A stretch of 64,000 nucleotides of DNA from Agromyces albus (GCF_030815405.1 NZ_JAUSWX010000001.1:3658001-3722000); one strand, 5' to 3'. Numbered from the stretch's first letter, positions 48,860-58,987 are shown. Notes: a model not told the origin generated them from the letters alone. Program-made: numbers and translations.

Positions 48860-50237
48860 GTGAGCGTGCGAGCAGCAGGCCGGGTGCGTCGGATGGTCGG
48901 CACGTTGATCGTGGCCGCCGCGATTGCGGCGTTGACCGGGTGCACATCACCCGCGCCGCCGGCTGTACCGCAGTCGACTGGCACGCCGATTCCGGTTCCC
49001 GCAGACAGCGCCGCGGTCGGACTGCCGAAGGACATGTACCTCCACCTCGGCGCTCCGACCGAGTGGTGGTGGAACATCGGGACGCTCCGGGCGGGCGACC
49101 GGGTGTTCGGCTTCGAGATCAACGCGGCCGCGTTCCCTGTCAACGGCTTTGCCTTCACACAGATCATGCTCACCGATGTGCAGAACGGGAAGCACTACCA
49201 GTCGACCACCGTCTACCTCCCCCCGAAGTCCTGGGACCCGCAACACTGGGCCGAGTCGGACCCGACGAAGAACTGGTTCGCCCGCCTCGGTGACCCGGCG
49301 AGCCAGCTCGGCGGCATCGTGGTCACCGACCCCGGCACCGGGTACACGAGCGCGCCGAAGGTGACGATCGCCGGCGGCGGCGGAACCGGTGCCTCCGCGA
49401 TCGCCACGCTCGGCGCCGACGGCGGGGTGGGCGACGTCCTGGTGAGCGACCCCGGCGCGGGCTACACCTCGACGCCCGAGATCACGATCAGCGGCGACGG
49501 GACCCGGCGCGAAGGCCGTTGCCTACTCCTCGTACGTCGCGATGTCGGCGCCGGGGGACGACCCGACGCAGGGGCTGCGGGTGGAGGCACTCCTGGCGGA
49601 CGAGGCGACGCTGACGCCGGTGCAGTTCGACCTGACGGAGACGCAACACGGCAGCCCGTTCATCGTTTTCGGCACCGGCGTGAACTCGGCCGATCATTCG
49701 CTCGATCTGCAGCACAAGAACTACTACTTCTCGCTCACTCACCTGCAGACGACCGGGACGATCACGCTCGACGGAGAGGAGATCCCCGTCACCGGCGAGA
49801 CCTGGATGGACCACGAGTACGGCGTGTTCGGGGACTCGGCGAATCCGGTCAAGTGGAACCTCTCCGACCAGCAGCTCGACAACGGCTGGACGCTGTCGAA
49901 CTACTTCCTCTCGAAGGCCGGCGAGGATCCTCCCGCGGATGTGGCGGTCCCGTCGTTCTCGACACTCCAGAGCCCTGACGGGCAGATGTACTACGTCGGG
50001 AGCACGATGACGCCGCTTGCGCCGTCGTGGACGAGCCCGGTCACCGGGGAGACGTACTACACGCGCATCCGGGTGCAGATCCCGCTCTTCGATGCGGACT
50101 TCACCGTGACGGCGGCGATCCCTGACCAGGAGTTCCCGGTCCAGGGCGCTCCCGTGTACGAGGGCATCGGCTCGGTGGACGGCACGTTCCAGGGCGAGCC
50201 CGTCACCGGCGACGGCTGGATCGAGCAGGCGCACTGA
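48860..50237 (+). pseudogene. CrtC/AttH-like lipocalin-fold lipoprotein with one-base frameshift
   Basis: A GTG start leads to a lipoprotein signal ending AALTGC. The first half has LGAPTEWWWNIGTLRAG and FPVNGFAFTQIMLTD, the second ITLDGEEIPVTGETWMDHEYG, together a carotenoid-hydratase/AttH-like lipocalin domain. The reading frame breaks near 49503: removing one C from the CCC there turns GDGTRREGRC into GDGTGAKAVAYSSYV and restores one protein of about 458 residues. Between the halves lies an insert with two PGxGYTSxPxxTI repeats (about residues 155-220). The indel may be real or a sequencing error; everything else looks intact. Confidence 0.8.
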
Positions 50238-50270
50238 GTCGAGTTCGTGCGCACCGTCGAACGAGGCTGC

Positions 50271-50651
50271 TCAGCGGAGCATGCCGAACCAGGGCCCCCA
50301 CAGCGCCAGGCCGGAAACTGTGAGCCACAGCATGATGGCCATCGGTACGAGCGCGAGGTAGCCGAGGACGAACGCGGTGATCGACAGGCCGCGCCCCGCG
50401 CCGCCGTGTCGACGGGCCTGCGCGAATCCCGTATGCCCGAGTGCGACCGCGAGCACGACGACGACCAGCCAGAGCGCGGGCGCGGCGATGAGGATCCCCT
50501 GGATCACCGCGAACACCATCGCGTCCGGAAGCGCCTTCCCGAGCGCGAAGGTAGCACAACCCGTGATCGCCAGCAGCCCGAACACGAACGCGGCGACCGC
50601 AGTGGGGGTCCGCCGCTCGCCGCTCGGCGCGATTCCCTCGAGAGTCGTCAT
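50271..50651 (-). CDS. DUF4190-like small membrane protein
   Basis: This 126-residue protein has three to four hydrophobic segments: PTAVAAFVFGLLAITGCATF, LIAAPALWLVVVVLAVALGH, then SITAFVLGYLALVPMAIMLW. The pattern of Gly-rich helices after a short polar N-terminus is like DUF4190 proteins. Function is unknown. It is divergent from the LuxR regulator, sharing the 90-bp gap. Confidence 0.68.
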   Translation of the reverse strand: MTTLEGIAPSGERRTPTAVAAFVFGLLAITGCATFALGKALPDAMVFAVIQGILIAAPALWLVVVVLAVALGHTGFAQARRHGGAGRGLSITAFVLGYLALVPMAIMLWLTVSGLALWGPWFGMLR

Positions 50652-50740
50652 GTGGGCACGATAGCCGATCGGCGCTGGAACGCTGCGATAATCGAGCCAC
50701 CCGAGTTCACCCGCCTGCTGCGGGCGACGACGCTGGAGTC

Positions 50741-52996
50741 GTGATGATCAGAGAGCCGCGAAGTGCGTTCGTCGGTCGCCATCGCGAGTTGGAGACTCTC
50801 CAGTCGCTCCTCGACGCATCTTCGCTCGTGACCCTCACGGGCGTCGGCGGTGCAGGCAAGACCCGGCTCGCGATGCGCGCGGCGAACCGGTATTCGGAGC
50901 ACGAGGGCATCGACTGCTGGTTCGTCCCACTCGAGTCCGTGCAGGACCCGCAACGCATGCCGCTCGCGGTGGTGCGCGCCCTTCCGCTCGCGGACCAATC
51001 GGGGCGCGATCCGCTCGAGGTCGTCGTCGCCGCACTTCGCGATACGCCTGCGATCCTCGTTCTCGACAATTGCGAGCAGATCATCGATGCTGCCGCCTCG
51101 TTCACCGACGAACTTCTGCTCGCGCTCCCGCAGCTCACCGTGCTCGCGACGAGCCGCCGTCCGCTCGAGCTCGACGGCGAGCTCGTCTACCCGGTGCCAC
51201 CGCTTTCGTTGGAAGCGGCGTCGGAGGGGACATCCGATGCGGTGTCGCTCCTCGTGGCCCGGGCACGTGCCGCCGACGCCGCCTTCGAGCTCGGTCCGAC
51301 GGAGGAGGCGTCCGCCGCCGAGCTGTGCCGCTCCCTCGATGGGCTGCCGCTCGCGATCGAACTTGCCGCGACGCGGCTGCGGACCCTCTCGATCGCGGAG
51401 CTTGCGAGCGGTCTCTCCTCCCGGTTCACCCTCCTTCGCAGCGGCTCTCGCAGCGCCGTCGGGCGTCAACGCACCCTGCGGGCGGTTGTCGACTGGAGCT
51501 ACGAGCTGTGCTCGCCCGAGCAGCGGGAACTCTGGTGCGCGCTCGCGGTGTTCTCCGGCCCGTTCGAACTCGAGGCTGCCGCGGCGGTCGGAGGCTACAC
51601 GATCAAGGACGTCGTCGACCCGCTCGACGAGCTGGTCGCGCAGTCCGTCGTCGAGGCGGATCATGAGACCGGTCGATTCCGGATGCTCGAGACGATCCGC
51701 GGCTACGGGCGCGAGCGCGCCGAGGAGGAGGGGCGGTTGCCGGTGCTGACCCGGCGCCACCTCGACCACTTCGCGGCCGTCGCGGCGAGTTCGCGCGTGG
51801 ATTGGTATGGCCCGGGGCAGACCGCCGTCCTCGCGCGACTGCGCGCCGACCGGGCCGAACTGCAGGCCGCTCTCACCGTGGCCACCGCGGTCGACACGGA
51901 CACGGCCCTCGCCCTGTTCTCCGATCTCTGCTACCACTGGGCGGTCGGCGGGTTCATCCCCGAGGGGCGCGGCTGGGCGACCCGCGTGCTCGCCCTGCCG
52001 GGAGGGTCCGCCACCCACCGGGTTCCAGCTCTCATCAACGCCGCTTGGCTGTGCCTGCTGCAGGGCGACCTCGTCGAAGCGGCGGGACGACTCGACGAGG
52101 CCGACAGCCAGACGCAGGGCGCCTCGTTCTCAGCAGACCGGGCGGCCACCATCCGCGTCGAGATCGACCGCTGGCGCGGCACACATGCGATGTTCTCGGG
52201 CCGGCCGCAGGATGCGGTAGGCCGATTCGAAGCGTCGATCCGCGCCGCTCAGGAGTGCGGCCACCCCGAGGAGGCCCTTCTCGCGCAGTTCCAGCTGACC
52301 ACGGCGCTGAGCCATCTCCGCGAGCCCGAGGCGGCCCGTGCCGGGAGGGACGCCCTCGCCTACGCCGAATCCGTGCACGAGACCTGGATGCGCGCGCACG
52401 CGCTGTGGTCGCTCGGCCTCGCCGCGTTCGTCGAGCGTGACCTGGATGCAGCGGAGCGATTCGCGCGGGAGGCCATCGTGACCGATCGCGGTTTCGATGA
52501 TCCCGTCGGCGAGTGCCTCATGCTCGAGGTGCTCAGCTGGGTCGACGCAGAGCGCGGCCTGGCGGACCGGGCCGCGATCCTCCTGGGGGCGACCGACGCC
52601 CGCTGGCGGCTCATCGGGTCGGCGATCACGGTGCATGGGCCGCAGCTCGCCGCGCATCACGATCGGTGCGTCGATGAACTCCGGCGGCGGCTCGGCCCGC
52701 AGCGGTACGACAAGCTCGTCGGTGCGGGCGGACACCTCGACTCCGACGAGGCCGTCGCGTTCGCCCTCGAGTCGAAGACCACGGTCGCCGGCGGGCTCAG
52801 CGCGCGTGAGCGCGACGTGGCGATGCGCATCCATCGCGGGATGAGCAATCGCGAGATCGCCGGGGAACTCGTGCTGTCGGTGCGCACCGTCGACACTCAC
52901 GTGCAGCGCATCCTCGGCAAGCTCGGCTTCTCCTCGCGTGCTCAGATCGCGGCCTGGTACGAGGCGACGTTCGCGTCCACGTCGCCGATTACGTAG
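50741..52996 (+). CDS. Large LuxR-family ATPase regulator (LAL / MalT-like)
   Basis: This 751-residue protein has an N-terminal NB-ARC-like ATPase (Walker A GVGGAGKTRLA about residue 35, Walker B PAILVLDNCEQ about 107), a winged-helix part (LPLAIELAATRLR, RTLRAVVDWSYELC), helical repeats and a C-terminal LuxR helix-turn-helix (GLSARERDVAMRIHRGMSNR, SVRTVDTHVQRILGKL). Such regulators switch on in the presence of a ligand and ATP. The target is not shown by a neighbouring operon, though the hydrolase-dehydrogenase genes start 135 bp downstream on the same strand. Confidence 0.9.
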   Translation: MMIREPRSAFVGRHRELETLQSLLDASSLVTLTGVGGAGKTRLAMRAANRYSEHEGIDCWFVPLESVQDPQRMPLAVVRALPLADQSGRDPLEVVVAALRDTPAILVLDNCEQIIDAAASFTDELLLALPQLTVLATSRRPLELDGELVYPVPPLSLEAASEGTSDAVSLLVARARAADAAFELGPTEEASAAELCRSLDGLPLAIELAATRLRTLSIAELASGLSSRFTLLRSGSRSAVGRQRTLRAVVDWSYELCSPEQRELWCALAVFSGPFELEAAAAVGGYTIKDVVDPLDELVAQSVVEADHETGRFRMLETIRGYGRERAEEEGRLPVLTRRHLDHFAAVAASSRVDWYGPGQTAVLARLRADRAELQAALTVATAVDTDTALALFSDLCYHWAVGGFIPEGRGWATRVLALPGGSATHRVPALINAAWLCLLQGDLVEAAGRLDEADSQTQGASFSADRAATIRVEIDRWRGTHAMFSGRPQDAVGRFEASIRAAQECGHPEEALLAQFQLTTALSHLREPEAARAGRDALAYAESVHETWMRAHALWSLGLAAFVERDLDAAERFAREAIVTDRGFDDPVGECLMLEVLSWVDAERGLADRAAILLGATDARWRLIGSAITVHGPQLAAHHDRCVDELRRRLGPQRYDKLVGAGGHLDSDEAVAFALESKTTVAGGLSARERDVAMRIHRGMSNREIAGELVLSVRTVDTHVQRILGKLGFSSRAQIAAWYEATFASTSPIT

Positions 52997-53131
52997 TCCT
53001 ACGGATACCGCCTCGCGACGCGCGAAGGCACGCTGGGGAAACGACACCGACGTCCACCCAGCAGATGCGCAACGTCGGGCATCGCGAGAGCGAACCCGTG
53101 CGCATCCCGTCCGCAAAGGCATGGAATCCCG

Positions 53132-53851
53132 ATGACTGCGCAACTCCGCCCTCGAATCATCCTCGTCCACGGCGCCTGGGTGGGCCCGTGGGAATTCGCC
53201 CCGCTCATCGAGATCCTGCGCGAGCGCGGCTGGGAGGTCGACGCGCTTGATCTTCCCTCGACCGGAAGTACCGAGAGCATGCTCCAGGATGCCGCGGCGA
53301 TCACCGCCGCGATCGATCGCGCCGACGGGCCGGTCGTACTCGTCGCGCACTCCTACGGTGGCGTGCCCGTGACGGAGGCGGGCGATCACCCCGCGGTCGA
53401 GCGCATCGTGTACGTCGCGGCGTTCGCGCTCGACGCCGGTGAGAGCGTCATCTCCTCGGTCGGCGGCTCCCTCCCCGAGGCGTGGGGCATCGCCGACGGT
53501 CAGGTGACGATGGGCCGCAGCCGAGACGAGCGCGTCGACCTGATCGCCGCCGACATGCCCGCCGGAGTTCCGCGCGAGGCATCCGAGCAGCTCGCCGATC
53601 TGTTCCGGCCGCAGTCGCTGGCCTCGTTCGGCGACGAGGTCTCACGCGTCGCGTGGCGGGTGAAGCCTGCGACGTACATCCTCACCGAGAACGACGGCGT
53701 CGTCGCGCCCGAGTTCCAAGAGTCGCTCGCCCTGCGCAGCGGCGCCGAGATCGTGCGCATCCCGCACGGTCACGCGCCGTTCCAAGAGAACCCCGCCGGC
53801 TTCGCGGACCTGCTCGAGCGCGTCTCGGCGCTCTCGTCCGTCGCGAATTGA
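53132..53851 (+). CDS. Alpha/beta hydrolase
   Basis: About 239 residues. LVHGAWVGPWEFAPLIEIL forms the oxyanion region, VAHSYGGVPVTEAG gives the nucleophile Ser, ENDGVVAPEF the Asp and PHGHAPFQENP the His. This is the small AB_hydrolase group of the salicylate/methyl-ester hydrolase type. It is 80 bp upstream of the aldehyde dehydrogenase, on the same strand. Together with the two dehydrogenases it could release an alcohol from an ester, which is then oxidised to the acid. Confidence 0.87.
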   Translation: MTAQLRPRIILVHGAWVGPWEFAPLIEILRERGWEVDALDLPSTGSTESMLQDAAAITAAIDRADGPVVLVAHSYGGVPVTEAGDHPAVERIVYVAAFALDAGESVISSVGGSLPEAWGIADGQVTMGRSRDERVDLIAADMPAGVPREASEQLADLFRPQSLASFGDEVSRVAWRVKPATYILTENDGVVAPEFQESLALRSGAEIVRIPHGHAPFQENPAGFADLLERVSALSSVAN

Positions 53852-53931
53852 CTGCGCCAGTCGGACAACCGAGCACCAGAACTCACGACTCACCCCATGA
53901 CCGCATCCACCACTCAGAGGAGAGCAGGACG

Positions 53932-55425
53932 ATGACCCTCACCGAAACCCAGACCCCCGCATCCACCACCGCTCCCCCACGCGGACGACTGTTCATCGGC
54001 GGGCAGTGGCGGGACGCCTCGGACGGCGGCCGCATGGACGTGATCGCCCCCGCGACCGGGAAGAAGCTCACCGAGGTCGCGAAAGCGACGACCGCCGATG
54101 TGGATGCCGCGGTCGCGGCCGCGCGCGCCGCGTTCGACTCGGGGGTGTGGTCGGGGTTGTCCAGTCGCGCACGAGCGCGCATCCTGCAGCGCGCCTACAC
54201 GCTCATGCGCGAGCGCTCCGAGGAGCTCGCTCAGGCGGAGAGCTCGAACGTCGGCAAGCCGATCACCTTCGCCCGGGTCGTCGATGTCAACAATGCCGCT
54301 GAACTGTACGAGTACTACGCGAGCCTCGGGCACCACCTCGACGGCTCGGTGCGAGAGAGCACCGGCCAGACGCACGTCTATGTCAAGAACGAGCCGATCG
54401 GCGTCGTCGCGGCGATCACACCGTTCAACTTCCCGCTCATCCTGTCGAGCACGAAGATCGCCCCCGCACTCATCGCCGGCAACACGATCGTGCACAAGCC
54501 GGCGAGCGATACCCCTCTGAGTGCGCTGCTGATGGCGCAGATCCTGCAGGAGGCCGGCGTGCCGGACGGCGTCTTCAACGTCGTGACCGGCTCGGGCGCC
54601 GTGATCGGCGATCACCTCGTCGCGCATCCGGGCGTCGACAAGGTCGCTTTCACCGGCTCGACCGAGATCGGCGCGCACGCGGCGCAGCTCGCGGGCAGCA
54701 CTCTCAAGCCGTTCACCGCGGAGCTCGGCGGCAACGCCGCCAACATCCTCTTCGCGGATGCCGACCTGAACACGGCGATGCACACCGTCATCGCCGCATT
54801 CGTCTTCAACACCGGGCAGTTCTGCATGGCGGGACCCCGGCTCCTCGTCGAACGTCCCATCTACGAGGTCGTGCTGGGCATCCTCGCCGAGGCGGTGCCG
54901 CAGGTGCCCTTCGGCGACATCACCAATCCCGAGACGGTGATCGGGCCGCTCGCGAGCGCGAACCAGCTCGAGAAGGTCTCGGCGATGGTCGACCGTGCCA
55001 AGGCGGACGGCGCCCGGGTGATCGCGGGAGGCGAGGAGTCCGAGCTCGACGGCTTCTACTTCCTTCCGACGGTGCTCGCCGACCTCGCCGGCGACGCCGA
55101 GGCTGTGGCGGAGGAGGTCTTCGGCCCCGTTCTCACCGTGCAGCCCTTCGACACCGAAGAGGAGGCGATCGAACTCGCGAACTCCACCCGCTACGGGCTC
55201 GCGAGCGGCATCCAGACCTCGGATCTCGCGAAGGCGCACCGCGTCGCCGCGCGGCTCGACGCGGGAATCACCTGGGTGAACGGCTGGGCCCTGCTCGACC
55301 CCGCCACTCCCTTCGGCGGGGTCAAGGCCTCGGGGTGGGGTCGCGAGGGGGGACCAGAGGCGATGGCCTCGTATCAGCGCTCGCACTCGATCGTGTTCAA
55401 CCTCGAGCAGGGGACCGCCCAGTGA
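53932..55425 (+). CDS. NAD(P)-dependent aldehyde dehydrogenase
   Basis: This 497-residue protein is normal length. It has FTGSTEIGAHAAQLAG (cofactor loop), FTAELGGNAANILF with the general-base Glu (about 265) and FNTGQFCMAGPRLLVE with the catalytic Cys (about 297). TPFNFPLILSSTKIAPALIA is also typical. It oxidises an aldehyde, probably made by the alcohol dehydrogenase whose gene overlaps its stop. A long Thr/Pro-rich N-terminal tail precedes the domain. The aryl-type alcohol dehydrogenase partner suggests an aromatic or similar aldehyde. Confidence 0.92.
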   Translation: MTLTETQTPASTTAPPRGRLFIGGQWRDASDGGRMDVIAPATGKKLTEVAKATTADVDAAVAAARAAFDSGVWSGLSSRARARILQRAYTLMRERSEELAQAESSNVGKPITFARVVDVNNAAELYEYYASLGHHLDGSVRESTGQTHVYVKNEPIGVVAAITPFNFPLILSSTKIAPALIAGNTIVHKPASDTPLSALLMAQILQEAGVPDGVFNVVTGSGAVIGDHLVAHPGVDKVAFTGSTEIGAHAAQLAGSTLKPFTAELGGNAANILFADADLNTAMHTVIAAFVFNTGQFCMAGPRLLVERPIYEVVLGILAEAVPQVPFGDITNPETVIGPLASANQLEKVSAMVDRAKADGARVIAGGEESELDGFYFLPTVLADLAGDAEAVAEEVFGPVLTVQPFDTEEEAIELANSTRYGLASGIQTSDLAKAHRVAARLDAGITWVNGWALLDPATPFGGVKASGWGREGGPEAMASYQRSHSIVFNLEQGTAQ

Positions 55426-56522
55426 CGGCGGGACGCGCCGCCGTCCTCGAGGCGCCGGGCGAACTGCTGGTCAGTGACGTCGAGTTCGCCGACCCCGGAC
55501 CCGGAGAGGTGCTCGTCAAGCTCGTGGCCTCGGGCCTGTGCCACACCGACCTCGGCGTGATCGCCGGTGGGATCCCCTTCCCCTCGCCCGGGATCATCGG
55601 CCACGAGGGCGCCGGCATCGTCGACCGAGTCGGCGAGGGCGTGACGGGCCTCGCCGTCGGCGACAAGGTGCTGCTGAGCTTCACCTCATGCGGATCGTGC
55701 GAGGCGTGCGACTCGGCGCACCCGGCCTACTGCGAGACCTGGCTGCCGCGGAACCTCCTCGGGATGCTCCGCCCGGAGGGCTCTGCGGATGTCACGCGCG
55801 ACGGCACGCCCGTCGCGAGCCACTTTTTCGGCCAGTCGTCGTTCGCCCAGTACGCGATCGCCGACGAGCGCTCAGCCGTGAAGGTCGACGCAGGGGCAGA
55901 TCTCACGGTGCTCGCCCCGCTCGGCTGTGGGGTGCTCACCGGTTTCGGATCGATGTGGAACGTGCTCGATCCCGGCGAGAGCGACATCGTCGCGGTTTAC
56001 GGGGCCGGCGCCGTCGGCCTGTCAGCGGTCATCGCGGCGGCGCAGCGGAATCCGTCCCAGCTGATCGCCATTGATCTCGTCGATGAGCGGCTGCGGCTCG
56101 CGGAGGAGTTCGGCGCGACGGCGACGATCAACGCAGCCAACGAGGACGTCGGCGCGCGGCTCGCCGCGCTCACCGGCGGTCGCGGCGTCAGCCTGAGCTT
56201 CGACACCACCGGCAACCCGAGGGTCGCGCGCGGAGCCCTCGATGCCGCATCGGTGCGCGGCACGGTGCTCGTGTGCGGCGCCCCGCCTCCCGGGACCGAG
56301 ATCCCCGTCGACATCCAGGGAATCCTGTCGGGGAAGGTGCTGCGCGGGGTCACGATGGGCGACACGGACCCGGCGACGCTCATCCCGCTCCTCATCGAGC
56401 TGCACGCCGAGGGGAAGCTGCCGCTCGAGAGGCTCGAGAAGCGCTACCCGCTCGACGAGATCGGTCGCGCGGCGGACGACATGCACCGCGGCGTCACCGT
56501 CAAGCCGGTGATCGTGTTCTGA
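55422..56522 (+). CDS. Zinc-dependent alcohol dehydrogenase (aryl-alcohol type)
   Basis: About 366 residues. ASGLCHTDLGVIAGG holds the catalytic-zinc Cys, GIIGHEGAGIVDRVGEG the His/Glu, and SFTSCGSCEACDSAHPAYC the four structural-zinc Cys. AVYGAGAVGLSAVIAA binds NAD. The class, with a long segment after the structural-zinc loop, matches benzyl/aryl-alcohol dehydrogenases. The GTG start overlaps the aldehyde dehydrogenase stop (GTGA), so the two are translated together and should act in sequence: alcohol to aldehyde to acid. Confidence 0.92.
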   Translation: MTAGRAAVLEAPGELLVSDVEFADPGPGEVLVKLVASGLCHTDLGVIAGGIPFPSPGIIGHEGAGIVDRVGEGVTGLAVGDKVLLSFTSCGSCEACDSAHPAYCETWLPRNLLGMLRPEGSADVTRDGTPVASHFFGQSSFAQYAIADERSAVKVDAGADLTVLAPLGCGVLTGFGSMWNVLDPGESDIVAVYGAGAVGLSAVIAAAQRNPSQLIAIDLVDERLRLAEEFGATATINAANEDVGARLAALTGGRGVSLSFDTTGNPRVARGALDAASVRGTVLVCGAPPPGTEIPVDIQGILSGKVLRGVTMGDTDPATLIPLLIELHAEGKLPLERLEKRYPLDEIGRAADDMHRGVTVKPVIVF

Positions 56523-57026
56523 GCGCCGTCGGCGCGGCCGGCACGTGCGGCACGTTCATCCTTAAGCTGAGCGACGGCCCGGTGCACACCGCGGAGCACG
56601 ACGGCCCGCTCACGCGCACTCACTCGCCGCGCGACATCCGCTGCGAGTCAGCGTTCGGGGCCGACGAGGCAGAATCCTCGAGCGACGAGCGTGCCGGCGA
56701 TGTGCCGCGCGTACCACTCCGGCCAGTGCACGTCGTAGACGCCGCCGAGCACATCGGCCTCGTAGTCACCGTGTGGGCTCGCCGCGTCCCGCGCCGCCAC
56801 GGCTGAGATCGTGGGCTTGGGCGGCGACCGGAATCATCGCCACCATGAGAGGCACGATGGCCGCCAAGAGCAGGGTCTGTCGTTTCATGGGGCCACTGTG
56901 GCCCGCGGGCCTCGGATGTCGCGCCCGGGAGGTGCCCGGGGTGGGCCCCGGGCATCCGCGCCCATCACGGGGCGACGTGCCTATCTGGCCGCGCGGTTCG
57001 AGAATCGCCCTGTACGACGGCCGCCG
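56523..57026. other. Gene-free region with a decayed gene on the minus strand
   Basis: No intact gene is supported. On the minus strand, from an ATG at 56888, MKRQTLLLAAIVPLMVAMIP reads as a signal peptide ending in AAQA. One frame over, GDYEADVLGGVYDVHWPEWY then ARHIAGTLVARGFCLVGPER and a stop at 56648 look like real protein. A frameshift would join them, so this is probably a broken small gene of unknown family. Confidence 0.35.
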
Positions 57027-57773
57027 TCAGCGCCCGCCGAGGCGCGCCGAGATCTCCGCCCCAGTCGCGCGGGCTGCGGCCACCACGTCGTCGAGTTCGA
57101 CGGCGCTGTACGACGTGCCGATGTACGGCACGGTGAGCGCCGCGACCGTGTCGCCTCTGCGATCGGTGATCGCCACCACGACGTCGGTGATGCCGGCCTG
57201 CAGCCGGTCGGGCCGGGTGAGGTAGCCGGCGGCGAGCTGCTCGGCGTCGCCCGACAAGAGCACAGCGGGCTCGGCGGCGGCAGCGGCATCCGTCGACCGC
57301 ATCGAGAGCACCGCCCCGGTGGCCGTGCTCTCGAGCGGGAAGCGCGCGCCCACTCGCACCTGGTACCCGAAGTCGGCGGGCGACTCGGCCTGTGCGATGA
57401 CGCGCACTGCGCCGGCGTCGTCGACGCTGAGGTTGCACGACTGGCGGATCTCGTCGGCGAGCGCGCGCATCGGCCCGGCGGCGAGCTGCACGAGGCCGCG
57501 CAACGGCGGGTGACGGTGAGCGAGGTCGAAGAGCGCCATCGAGAGCACGTAGCGCCCCGAGCCGTCGCGCGTGAGGTAGCCGCGGCGCTCGAGCGTCGCG
57601 AGCACCCGGTAGATCTGGCTGACGTTGCGGCCGACCGCCTCGGCGATCTCGGTCTGGGTGAGTCCGCCGGCCTCGCCCGCGAGGAGCTCGAGGATGTCGA
57701 GCGCCTTGTCGAGCGCGGGCGCCGAGTAGTCGGTCGCGCGGCCGGCACTGCGATCGGCAGCGTGTTCAGTCAT
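57027..57773 (-). CDS. IclR-family transcriptional regulator
   Basis: This 248-residue regulator has the winged helix-turn-helix in PALDKALDILELLAGEAGG, then TEIAEAVGRNVSQIYRVLAT, and the ligand domain in VGARFPLESTATGAVLSM and AGITDVVVAITDRRGDTV. The ATG at 57773 follows AGGGGAGG at the right spacing, so it is preferred over the upstream one. It lies 25 bp downstream of the S-adenosylhomocysteine-hydrolase-like gene on the same strand and likely forms an operon with it, controlling it through the 27-bp inverted repeat at 58988. Confidence 0.9.
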   Translation of the reverse strand: MTEHAADRSAGRATDYSAPALDKALDILELLAGEAGGLTQTEIAEAVGRNVSQIYRVLATLERRGYLTRDGSGRYVLSMALFDLAHRHPPLRGLVQLAAGPMRALADEIRQSCNLSVDDAGAVRVIAQAESPADFGYQVRVGARFPLESTATGAVLSMRSTDAAAAAEPAVLLSGDAEQLAAGYLTRPDRLQAGITDVVVAITDRRGDTVAALTVPYIGTSYSAVELDDVVAAARATGAEISARLGGR

Positions 57774-57798
57774 GCGGATGCCTCCCCTCACGCCCTGC

Positions 57799-58974
57799 TC
57801 AGCGGTTCGCGCCGAGCGCCCGCACGAACAAGCGGGCGATCTCGCGCTCGAGGTCGTCGGGCACGGGCTGGGCGCCCGGCGCGAGCGACGCCGCCGCCGT
57901 GGCGACCCGCTCGAGCGAGAGCGACTGCAGCAGGAACCCGAGGTCCATCGCCTCGAGCGAGTTGCCCTTGGGCTCCCGGCCCGCGAGATTCACCATGCGT
58001 CCGCCGGCGAGCAGGATGAGCTCGCGTCCGTCGGGGAGGTCGATCTGCTCGATCGCCGCATCGAGCTCGGTGACCGCCGTCGAGCCGCGGTACAGCGCCT
58101 CGGTGTCGATCTCCCACGGGAAGTGGCCGGCGTTCGCCAGCACGGCGCCACTCGGCATCCGTTCGATGATCTCCTCGGTGATGATGCCGGGATGGCCGGT
58201 CGCCGTGATGAAGAACTCGCCCCACTCGGCGAGGTTGCCGAGCTCGTCGACGCGGTAACCGTCGAGCGCCGCCTCGAACGCCTTGATCTCGTCGATCTCG
58301 GCGACGGCCACGCGCCCGCCGAACGCCCTGAGGTACTGCGCGATTCCTCGCCCGCACCAGCCGTAGCCGGCGACCACGAACCGCCGCCCCGGGATCATCA
58401 GGTTCGTGATGCGCATGATGCTCTCGACGACCGACTGGCCGACGCCGTGCCGGTTCTCGCCGATGGCCTTCAACTGGCTGTCGTTGATGACGATCGTCGG
58501 GAACGGCACGCGGCCCGTGAGCTCGGTGCGCAGACGGATGCCGCCGCTCGTCGTCTCTTCGGTTCCGCCGATCACCGAGCCGGCCGCACCCGCGGCGACG
58601 ATGCCCGCCACGAGGTCGGCGCCGTTGTCGAGCACGATGTCGGGTCGTGCCGCGACGACGGATGCCACGTTCGCCTCGTGCTCGGCCAGGGTGTCGTCGC
58701 GGCGTCCGAAGACGGTCATGCCGGCGTCACGCAGGTAGGCGACGACGTCGTCTTGCGTCGAGCCGTGGTTGCCGGTCGCGACGATCTCGGCTCCGCCGGC
58801 GGCGAGCACCTCGAGGAGCACCGCGGTCTTCGGCTCGAGGTGCAGCGACATGCCGACGCGGCGGCCGGCGAACGGCAGGCGTTCGGCGAACTCGCGACGG
58901 GTTGCGGCGAGGAGCGGCATCCGGGACCTGATCCATCTGGTGCGAGAGGCACCGCGCTCGAGGAGTTCGGACAT
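57799..58974 (-). CDS. S-adenosylhomocysteine hydrolase family protein, divergent
   Basis: This 391-residue protein has the family's NAD-binding core (RFVVAGYGWCGRGIAQYLRA), the SLHLEPKTAVLLEVLAAGG block near the start, GGTEETTSGG, and NAGHFPWEID. Compared with true enzymes, the catalytic region reads PTIVINDSQLKAIGENRHGV where NDSVTKSKFDN is usual, and LDNGADL replaces LDDGGDL. So the fold is clear but the substrate may not be S-adenosylhomocysteine. A dedicated IclR regulator follows, hinting at a catabolic role. Length is shorter than the usual 430-490 residues, as in archaeal-type members. Confidence 0.85.
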   Translation of the reverse strand: MSELLERGASRTRWIRSRMPLLAATRREFAERLPFAGRRVGMSLHLEPKTAVLLEVLAAGGAEIVATGNHGSTQDDVVAYLRDAGMTVFGRRDDTLAEHEANVASVVAARPDIVLDNGADLVAGIVAAGAAGSVIGGTEETTSGGIRLRTELTGRVPFPTIVINDSQLKAIGENRHGVGQSVVESIMRITNLMIPGRRFVVAGYGWCGRGIAQYLRAFGGRVAVAEIDEIKAFEAALDGYRVDELGNLAEWGEFFITATGHPGIITEEIIERMPSGAVLANAGHFPWEIDTEALYRGSTAVTELDAAIEQIDLPDGRELILLAGGRMVNLAGREPKGNSLEAMDLGFLLQSLSLERVATAAASLAPGAQPVPDDLEREIARLFVRALGANR

Positions 58975-58987
58975 GTCGGCCCACTTT

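Noticed and set aside
53001..53131. Small gene between the LuxR regulator and the alpha/beta hydrolase
   Set aside because: The short frames there have no ribosome site, no hydrophobic or motif pattern, and overlap the hydrolase start; the gap is an ordinary promoter-sized interval.
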